Shown here piece after piece: positions 6,406-11,483 of a DNA stretch of 11,483 bases. How positions within the stretch are numbered: the first letter of the stretch is position 1; each line of letters opens with the position of its first letter. Location: NCBI GenBank assembly GCA_027081565.1, contig JALWKG010000307.1, positions 1 to 11,483 on the forward strand. Direction: 5' to 3'. The notes beneath the pieces were generated by a model. The model saw nothing but the letters and a program-made list of their open reading frames with translations. It made no database searches and was not told the origin of the DNA. Position numbers and translations under genes: made by a program. Source of the DNA: Helicobacteraceae bacterium. Its GTDB lineage: Bacteria > Campylobacterota > Campylobacteria > Campylobacterales > Sulfurimonadaceae.

Positions 6406-6723
6406 ATGGACATCGAAACAATAGAAAACAGACTCAAATCTGAACTGGCAGTTGGACTCTACTTTAGTGCACCTACTTGTAATGTTTGTCATGCGCTTAA
6501 ACCCAAACTTCTCACAGCTTTTGAATCTAACTTCTCACAACTCTCTATCATCAGTGTTGATATTTCAGAGACTCCTGAGATCGCTTCACACTTTGGTGTC
6601 TTTGCCATTCCAACACTTTTGGTCTATCTTGATGGTAAAGAATTTTTACGAAAAAGCCGCCATATGAGTGTGGATCAGGTAGTAGAAGAGATCAAACGCC
6701 CTTATGATATTATGACCTCTTAA
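6406..6723 (+). CDS. Single-domain thioredoxin-like protein (CNVC active site)
   Basis: A 105-residue cytoplasmic protein with a complete thioredoxin fold pattern: strand VGLYFSAPTC, redox centre C25-N-V-C28, strand LSIISVDISETPEIASHFGV and the cis-proline segment FAIPTLLVYLDGKE with P69. There is no signal peptide. The redox centre is CNVC rather than the CGPC of housekeeping thioredoxin, and the usual Trp before the first Cys is replaced by Thr (APTC), so the redox potential and partners probably differ. It is likely a thiol-disulfide oxidoreductase of unknown target. The start is fixed by AGGAAG 4 nt upstream of ATG. It is divergent from pldA and convergent with the methyltransferase gene, so it is probably transcribed alone. 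Confidence 0.85.
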   Translation: MDIETIENRLKSELAVGLYFSAPTCNVCHALKPKLLTAFESNFSQLSIISVDISETPEIASHFGVFAIPTLLVYLDGKEFLRKSRHMSVDQVVEEIKRPYDIMTS

Positions 6724-6745
6724 CGGGCACCTCTAAAGATTTAAA

Positions 6746-7504
6746 TTATTTAATAAATGCAAGTAGTGCTGCTGTCACAGCGACATTAAGTGACTCTACC
6801 CCACGTTGCATTGGTATGGCTAGAGATTTGTTACAGAGTCTAGAAACAGCAGGTGAGACACCTTCACTCTCATTACCTAAAACAAAGATTACCCTCTTAC
6901 CTGTTTTCACACTGTATATGTCATCACTGGCATGCGAGGATAGGGCATATATCTCACTGGTTTCACCCAGTTTGGCCAGAGGACCTTCGAGAGTCTTACA
7001 GTAGAAAATAGGGATCTTAAAGAGCGTTCCCGCACTCGCTTTGATTACCAAAGGAGAGATCTTGGCACTGCTGTTGGTAGGAAGTAAAATACCATCGATG
7101 TTTCCAGCCGCAGCAGAACGGACGATCATCCCAAGGTTCTGAGGGTTCTGAACACCGTCTAAAGCCAAAATACGAAAACTGTTACCTACCGTCTCCTCCA
7201 TTTTGTCACTTTTTTGATAGTTAGGGGCGATAATATCTATTGCAACACCTTGGTCTTGTTTGGCATTTTTAGAGATGCGAGAAAGCTGCTCTTTAGAATG
7301 CATCTTGATCTCTACCCCTCTATGCTCAGCCAGGGCTTTAATATCTAAAATAACACCCTCATCGCGATTGCTGCTCGCTAAGTGGAGTTTATGGATCTCA
7401 ATCTGCTCATCTTCTAATATCTCTGTAACAACATTACGCCCATAAAGGGTAATAATACTGTCAAAAAAGGCTTTTTTTTCTAAATACTCTTTCGAATCTT
7501 GCAT
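6746..7504 (-). CDS. SpoU/TrmH-family RNA 2'-O-methyltransferase (RlmB-like)
   Basis: A 252-residue protein with a two-part build. Residues about 18-100 resemble the N-terminal substrate-binding domain (L30e-like) of this class, including YGRNVVTEIL. Residues about 108-252 are the SPOUT catalytic domain with three signature motifs: LDGVQNPQNLGMIVRSA at 115-131, FVLGNESEGVS at 207-217 and IPMQRGVESLNVAVTAAL at 230-247. It should use S-adenosylmethionine to methylate a ribose 2'-OH in rRNA or tRNA, via the trefoil knot formed by motifs 2 and 3. The two-domain arrangement fits RlmB (23S rRNA Gm2251), but other members of the family cannot be excluded, so I give no symbol. The ATG at 7504 is preceded by only a weak ribosome site (GAAGTAG), and a TATAAT box lies 27 nt upstream. 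Confidence 0.88.
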   Translation of the reverse strand: MQDSKEYLEKKAFFDSIITLYGRNVVTEILEDEQIEIHKLHLASSNRDEGVILDIKALAEHRGVEIKMHSKEQLSRISKNAKQDQGVAIDIIAPNYQKSDKMEETVGNSFRILALDGVQNPQNLGMIVRSAAAGNIDGILLPTNSSAKISPLVIKASAGTLFKIPIFYCKTLEGPLAKLGETSEIYALSSHASDDIYSVKTGKRVIFVLGNESEGVSPAVSRLCNKSLAIPMQRGVESLNVAVTAALLAFIK

Positions 7505-7530
7505 AAATCTACTTCATTTTTGGATTTCAC

Positions 7531-7536
7531 ATTATA
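7531..7536 (-). promoter_or_regulatory. -10 box of the methyltransferase promoter
   Basis: TATAAT on the minus strand (7536-7531, context GGATATAATG) lies 27 nt upstream of the ATG, with expected transcription start near 7524. No -35 is evident. The rest of the 118-bp gap (7505-7622) holds no ORF worth calling. Confidence 0.5.
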
Positions 7537-7576
7537 TCCATTTTCTTTTGCTTACTACATTTTCATACTTGCACAA

Positions 7577-7594
7577 AGCCCAAAGAGGGTTTAG
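7577..7594 (-). terminator. Weak hairpin downstream of the beta-barrel gene
   Basis: On the minus strand AAACCC, loop TCTTT, then GGGCTTT pairs with one bulged C. It is about 30 nt downstream of the barrel stop codon and has only a short T-run. It is a weak terminator candidate before the methyltransferase promoter. Confidence 0.2.
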
Positions 7595-7622
7595 TAAAGT
7601 GGATAATGCGCCAATATTGAAT

Positions 7623-8570
7623 CTAAAAACCTAAACTAAAACCTATACTTAAATTGAGTCCCTCCAAACCATCACCTTTAGAGATACTGGGTTCTATAAA
7701 ATAACGGTAAATATAGGCACTATTTTCCGGTGTATTCCAATAAAAACCAAGTCCTGCCGTTCCATAAGCACTGATCTGTGCAACATCTGCAAGATCACCC
7801 CAAACATAATTACCTTTAAAATAGGGCTCTAACGTAAAACTCATCTCCTCATATTGATAAAGGGGATTGCTCTCATAACCACATATGACAGAGAAAACTG
7901 AGGTTTGTGAAGTCAGTGAAAGCACATCGGTCACAACACCCTCAACGACCTCTGGAACCTTAAACTCATTTAACGTATGATAGAGCTTGTAGTTTGATTT
8001 TAGAAAGATTTTATGTTTATGTATCGTCCGACGATAGACATACTCTGCAAAGAGTTTGTACGAGAAGTTGTCTCTTGCACTTTTATCAAAAAAGCCACTG
8101 ATATCGTCTTCACTCAACCCATCACCTGTTCTTGTACTTACGCCCAGACGAGAGTAGATGATCTCTCCGCCAAAAAGTATCGCTGAATGTGTCCCTAGTT
8201 TATACCTAATCCCTAATCCTACCCCACCAATATAGGACTGCAGTTGATTATTAATGTTCAAAAATGTCCCATTGACATCAACATCGCGATCATTACGAGA
8301 GTCGCTGTATCCCATATCAAAGGTCAAAAAGATGTTACTGTTCTCTGTCAATGGATCAAAGTGATACTGCAAGGGTAAGTTGTACATCCGCATTTGTGTA
8401 CCAGTTTTAGTAAAATTGTAAATACCCGAACTCAACCCATCTTGCGAGGTAAAGACGATCACAGCATTGGCAGCAGCCAAGTATTGCTCAAGGGCCAGTC
8501 CATCTAAGGTACTTTGCGCTTCAAGCGTGTTAAAGAGCAACATCCATAAAAGTACAATACGTCTCATCAT
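7623..8570 (-). CDS. Outer-membrane beta-barrel protein of unknown function
   Basis: A 315-residue protein. Residues 1-18 form a signal peptide (RRIVLLWMLLFNTLEA, likely cut before QS). The mature part shows repeated amphipathic strands rich in Tyr, Phe and Gly (NIFLTFDMGYSD, SYIGGVGLGIRYKL, HSAILFGGEIIYSRLG, HKIFLKSNYKLYH, GTAGLGFYW) and ends in Phe (LSIGFSLGF), so it is probably an outer-membrane barrel of about 12-14 strands. I do not recognise a named family; an autotransporter-like or porin-like barrel is possible. Two ATG codons are adjacent (8570 and 8567); the nearest purine-rich site, AAGGGGA, is 11 nt or more upstream, which is long, so the start is uncertain. It lies 30 nt downstream of nhaA on the same strand and may share its transcript, although a small hairpin sits in the gap. 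Confidence 0.72.
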   Translation of the reverse strand: MMRRIVLLWMLLFNTLEAQSTLDGLALEQYLAAANAVIVFTSQDGLSSGIYNFTKTGTQMRMYNLPLQYHFDPLTENSNIFLTFDMGYSDSRNDRDVDVNGTFLNINNQLQSYIGGVGLGIRYKLGTHSAILFGGEIIYSRLGVSTRTGDGLSEDDISGFFDKSARDNFSYKLFAEYVYRRTIHKHKIFLKSNYKLYHTLNEFKVPEVVEGVVTDVLSLTSQTSVFSVICGYESNPLYQYEEMSFTLEPYFKGNYVWGDLADVAQISAYGTAGLGFYWNTPENSAYIYRYFIEPSISKGDGLEGLNLSIGFSLGF

Positions 8571-8572
8571 CT

Positions 8573-8591
8573 AAAAAAAGGTCCCCTTTCC
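8573..8591 (-). terminator. Small hairpin with T-run between nhaA and the barrel gene
   Basis: On the minus strand AAAGG (8589-8585), loop GGA, CCTTT (8581-8577) is followed by TTTT; two G-U pairs could lengthen the stem. The loop is tight and the stem short, so termination would be partial at best. It could lower barrel expression relative to nhaA. Confidence 0.35.
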
Positions 8592-8600
8592 AAATGTACT

Positions 8601-9785
8601 TTAATGCTTCTCTATCGATTTGGAGAGTTGCCATTTCAGTATAAAGAAACCAGTTATCCCTGAAAGTAGTGATCCTAACAAGATACCGATCCTCTCATCC
8701 GTCATATTGATACAAGCATCTCCACTACACTCAAACGCCAAGGAACCTATAAAAAGGCTCATTGTAAAGCCTATTCCCCCTAACACAGATATACCAAAAA
8801 GGTGTCCATAGTGCAAAGCATCAGGCAGTTTTCCAAGCTTTAGTACAATCGCTAAGAGACTAAAACTAAAAATTCCCACCTGTTTACCAACAAAAAGTCC
8901 CAGTGTAATCCCTATGGTGATGTTGTCTAAAAAATCTTTACTGCTGACACCGCTAAAGTTCACCCCAGTGTTAACAAAAGCGAAGAGGGGTAAAATCACA
9001 TAGTTTACAGGAGCATGCAGAGACTCTTCGAGTTCATGAAAACTCTTGCCATTATTACGAAGAGGGATCAAAAGACCTACTATGACCCCAGCGATCGTTG
9101 CATGAACTCCTGATTTCAGAACCGCTGCCCAAACTATGATACCTATTAAAATATAAGCTGTATTATTGGTCACACCACGCCAATTCATTAACATCAAAAC
9201 AGCTATAAAAAATGCAGAGACCGCCAATGCAGTGACAGAGACCCCATGCCCAAAAAAGAGCGCGATCACAATGATCGCACCCAGATCATCGATGATCGCC
9301 AATGCCAATAAAAAGATCTTCAGCTCAGCAGGTACACGCTTACCCAAAAGCGAAAGTATCCCCAGGGCAAAAGCGATATCAGTCGCCATAGGAATGGCCC
9401 AGCCTTGCATTCCTATAGGATCACCCCAGTTAAATGCACTATAAACCAATGCCGGAACAAGCATCCCTCCAATAGCAGCAAAGGCAGGAACCACCACTTT
9501 AGAGATATGACTTAAACTCCCATCAAGAACTTCACGCTTGATCTCAAGGCCCACCATAAAAAAAAAGACTGCCATCAGACCATCGTTGACCCATAGCAAT
9601 AGTGGTTTGGCAATAACAAATTCATGGATACTGATCACAACCGGAATATTCAATAGATCTTTATAAAGATGAGATAAAGGACTGTTAGAGAGTACCATCG
9701 CAAGCATAGTGGCACTGATCAATAGCACACCCACTGCGGATTCTGTTTTAAAAAATTTGAGTAAAGATTTTGTTAATACCAACAT
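8601..9785 (-). CDS. nhaA: Na+/H+ antiporter NhaA
   Basis: A 394-residue inner-membrane protein of about 12 helices, matching the usual NhaA length (E. coli 388). It exports Na+ in exchange for H+ and keeps cytoplasmic pH and sodium in check. Key residues are present: D135 in MATDIAFALG (E. coli D133), D166-D167 in AIIDDLGAI (ion-binding D163-D164), H227 in SGVHATIAG (pH-response H225) and K301 in FVGKQVG (K300). The segment FMVGLEIKREVLDG at 76-89 is also a family hallmark. The ATG at 9785 has AGGA 8 nt upstream. A weak -10 (TATATT) lies at 9836-9831. The gene follows the transketolase terminator, so it should have its own promoter. A sodium antiporter fits a marine or saline habitat, although NhaA is widespread. 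Confidence 0.97.
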   Translation of the reverse strand: MLVLTKSLLKFFKTESAVGVLLISATMLAMVLSNSPLSHLYKDLLNIPVVISIHEFVIAKPLLLWVNDGLMAVFFFMVGLEIKREVLDGSLSHISKVVVPAFAAIGGMLVPALVYSAFNWGDPIGMQGWAIPMATDIAFALGILSLLGKRVPAELKIFLLALAIIDDLGAIIVIALFFGHGVSVTALAVSAFFIAVLMLMNWRGVTNNTAYILIGIIVWAAVLKSGVHATIAGVIVGLLIPLRNNGKSFHELEESLHAPVNYVILPLFAFVNTGVNFSGVSSKDFLDNITIGITLGLFVGKQVGIFSFSLLAIVLKLGKLPDALHYGHLFGISVLGGIGFTMSLFIGSLAFECSGDACINMTDERIGILLGSLLSGITGFFILKWQLSKSIEKH

Positions 9786-9830
9786 ACTATCAATCCTAAG
9801 AGATATTTAATCTACCTAAATGATACTCTA

Positions 9831-9836
9831 AATATA
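9831..9836 (-). promoter_or_regulatory. Possible -10 box for nhaA
   Basis: TATATT on the minus strand (five of six matches to TATAAT) lies about 45 nt upstream of the nhaA start. A TTGACT just upstream is too close to act as its -35. This is the best candidate in the 114-bp gap between transketolase and nhaA. Confidence 0.3.
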
Positions 9837-9848
9837 GTCAATACATGT

Positions 9849-9881
9849 AAAAAAAGGAGATACCAACATCAAATGATGCTG
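9849..9881 (-). terminator. Intrinsic terminator of transketolase
   Basis: On the minus strand CAGCATC (9881-9875), loop ATTT (9874-9871) and GATGTTG (9870-9864) form a 7-bp stem with one G-U pair, followed after 8 nt by seven T (9855-9849). It lies about 20 nt downstream of the tkt stop. The gap between stem and T-run is longer than ideal. Confidence 0.55.
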
Positions 9882-9899
9882 ATACAAGTGAAAGTCTAT

Positions 9900-11483
9900 T
9901 TAGATCTTGGCAATAATCGCTTCAGCTGTGAATCCAAACTTCTCAAAAAGTTGTCCAGCCGGTGCAGAGGCACCAAAACTGTTCATGTTGATCAGTTCAT
10001 TTGCAAGTTTATACCACTCCATACCACGCGCTGCTTCAATCGCAACTGTTTTGGTACCTGGCTTAATAACTGCATCCATATACGCTTTATCTTGTTCTAT
10101 GAAAAGATCAAAACAAGGAACAGAGACAACATTTGCTTTAGTACCCTTTTCAGCCAACTTAGCAGCCACTTCAAGTGCAAGACCCACTTCAGAACCTGAT
10201 GCCATAATGGTATAAGTCGCATCTGCTTCTTCAGCTAATAAGTAACCACCCTGACGTGCCGTACCAAACTTAGGGGTCTCTAACATCGGTAGTGTCTGAC
10301 GAGAACAGACAAAGGCAGAAGGCGATGTTTTCATCTCTAATGCTTGTTGCCACGCAGCCACATTTTCTGCACCATCTGCCGGACGCCATACATAGAAGTT
10401 TGGGAGTGCACGAAACTGTGAAAGCTGCTCAATCGGTTGATGGGTTGGACCATCTTCACCGACACCGATACTGTCGTGTGTCCAAACATAGAAGTTTTGG
10501 ATACCACTAAGAGCGGCAATACGTGCTGCAGGCTTAAGGTAGTCAGAGAAGACAAAGAATGTCGCTGAAAATGGCATCAATGGACCATAAAGTGCCATCG
10601 CATTGACGATAGAAGCCATTGCATGTTCACGAATACCAAAATAGATGTTTTTACCCTTAGGGAAGACACCCATATTTTTAAGCTCAGTCTTGTTTGAAGG
10701 GCTAAGGTCAGCAGAGCCACCGATGAAACCAGGAAGTGCTTTAGAAATAGCATTTAAAACTACACCATTGGTTCCACGTGTCGCATCTGCTTTTTCAAAG
10801 GTTGGCCACTGAATTCTTGAAAAGTCAGGATTCAAGTAAGCATCTAGTGCCTCATTTTGCTCCATAAGTGGCAATGTCTTAAGAGAGTGGTTCCAAGCGC
10901 GCTCTGCCAAGTCACCCTCTTCAATAGCACATCTAAAACGTACCATCACATCTTCAGGAACAAAGAACTTCTTCTCAGGATCAAAGCCGGCACCGGCTTT
11001 AGCCGCAGCAATAATCTCTTCGCCAAGAGGTGCACCGTGTGCGTGGTGAGAACCTTCAAGAGGGCCTGCACCTTTTGCCATAATAGTGTTTGCAATTATC
11101 AGTACAGGCTTGTCTGCTTTTTTGGCCTGTACCATTGCCGCATCGATCTCATCATAGTCGTGACCATTAACTGAAAGGACTTCCCACCGCTGCGCTTCAA
11201 AACGTGCACGGATATCTTCAGAGATACTCAGTTCTGTTGAACCCTCGATCGTAATACGGTTAGAGTCATAAATACAGATAAGGTTATCAAGACCCATATG
11301 ACCAGCAATAGAAGCAGCTTCATAAGAGATCCCCTCTTCCAAGTCGCCATCACCACAAAGGACATAGACATTATGGTCGATGACGGCGGCTGTATCAGAG
11401 TTGAGTTGCTCACCCATATGCTTGCTCGCCATAGAGAAACCAACTGCGTTAGCCACACCTTGGCCTAAAGGACCTGTTGTGAT
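9900..11483 (-). CDS. tkt: Transketolase (5' end outside the window)
   Basis: The last 527 codons of a thiamine-diphosphate transketolase, which moves two-carbon ketol units between sugar phosphates in the pentose phosphate pathway (and in the Calvin cycle where present). The frame is open through the right edge, where it reads ITTGPLGQGVANAVG, a segment normally about 110 residues into the protein, so roughly the first 110 residues are missing and the GTG at 11456 is not a start. Visible features are the ThDP/Mg site GDGDLEEGISYEAA with the following IYDSNRITIEG, the substrate His in HAHGAPLG, SADLSPSN, the catalytic Glu in FGIREHAM (codon 10628-10626), and HDSIGVGEDGPTHQP. The C-terminal domain is complete and ends EAIIAKI. 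A hairpin terminator follows. In CO2-fixing Campylobacterota the reverse TCA cycle is used, so its role here is probably pentose synthesis. Confidence 0.96.
   Translation of the reverse strand: MTTGPLGQGVANAVGFSMASKHMGEQLNSDTAAVIDHNVYVLCGDGDLEEGISYEAASIAGHMGLDNLICIYDSNRITIEGSTELSISEDIRARFEAQRWEVLSVNGHDYDEIDAAMVQAKKADKPVLIIANTIMAKGAGPLEGSHHAHGAPLGEEIIAAAKAGAGFDPEKKFFVPEDVMVRFRCAIEEGDLAERAWNHSLKTLPLMEQNEALDAYLNPDFSRIQWPTFEKADATRGTNGVVLNAISKALPGFIGGSADLSPSNKTELKNMGVFPKGKNIYFGIREHAMASIVNAMALYGPLMPFSATFFVFSDYLKPAARIAALSGIQNFYVWTHDSIGVGEDGPTHQPIEQLSQFRALPNFYVWRPADGAENVAAWQQALEMKTSPSAFVCSRQTLPMLETPKFGTARQGGYLLAEEADATYTIMASGSEVGLALEVAAKLAEKGTKANVVSVPCFDLFIEQDKAYMDAVIKPGTKTVAIEAARGMEWYKLANELINMNSFGASAPAGQLFEKFGFTAEAIIAKI

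Noticed and set aside
6714..6735. ACCTCT occurring twice at the end of the thioredoxin gene
   Set aside because: A 6-bp direct repeat is expected by chance and has no structure around it.
6741..6753. TTAAA-TTA-TTTAA dyad between the thioredoxin and methyltransferase genes
   Set aside because: It is all A/T, includes the methyltransferase stop codon, and would be very unstable as a terminator.
9873..10215. Two plus-strand frames of about 100 codons at the 3' end of transketolase
   Set aside because: They are antisense to conserved transketolase sequence and overlap each other; their composition is typical of shadow frames.
11228..11456. GTG at 11456 as the transketolase start
   Set aside because: The upstream codons to the window edge read ITTGPLGQG, a conserved internal transketolase segment, so the gene is cut by the window and not started there.
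1..11483. Phage, transposon, toxin-antitoxin, defence or CRISPR content
   Set aside because: All frames of reasonable length are accounted for by core or envelope genes, and no repeats, integrase, transposase or repeat-spacer pattern were seen.

Overview
The window looks like chromosomal DNA of a Campylobacterota (epsilonproteobacterial) species, most likely a free-living Sulfurovum- or Sulfurimonas-like organism. This is an inference from moderately low GC, short intergenic gaps, promoters with clear TATAAT -10 boxes but no convincing -35, and the flavour of the proteins (NhaA, a PldA-type phospholipase, a YaaA-family protein, a transketolase with GDGDLEEG). No search could be run to confirm it. 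All eleven genes look intact except the two cut by the window edges. No mobile element, CRISPR array, tRNA or rRNA was seen.

Left part (+ strand, 3-3716): the end of an outer-membrane beta-barrel gene, a secreted FecR-domain protein 9 nt later, then, after a hairpin and a new promoter, a CHASE2-class III adenylate cyclase. Together they look like an envelope-sensing module that turns a periplasmic signal into cAMP. The cyclase has no good ribosome site of its own. It is preceded by a 23-codon leader ORF with a good ribosome site whose stop overlaps the cyclase start (ATGA), which suggests translational coupling. A YaaA-family peroxide-stress gene follows on the same strand from its own promoter.

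Middle part (4485-7504): convergent with yaaA, sharing the bases of the stop codons, is a minus-strand pair: a PldA-type outer-membrane phospholipase A carrying an N-terminal Sel1/TPR domain, then a small six-helix potassium channel. pldA is divergent from a single-domain thioredoxin-like gene (CNVC active site) across 72 bp that hold overlapping, symmetrical -10 boxes. Convergent to the thioredoxin gene is a SpoU/TrmH-class rRNA 2'-O-methyltransferase (RlmB-like).

Right part (7623-11483, minus strand): an unrecognised outer-membrane beta-barrel protein lies 30 nt downstream of nhaA (Na+/H+ antiporter), and nhaA is downstream of the C-terminal four fifths of transketolase, which ends in a hairpin plus T-run terminator. 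Most of this is ordinary housekeeping and envelope physiology. The best leads are the leader ORF of the cyclase, the envelope-to-cAMP module, and the unusual architecture of the phospholipase. I found no convincing wholly new system.
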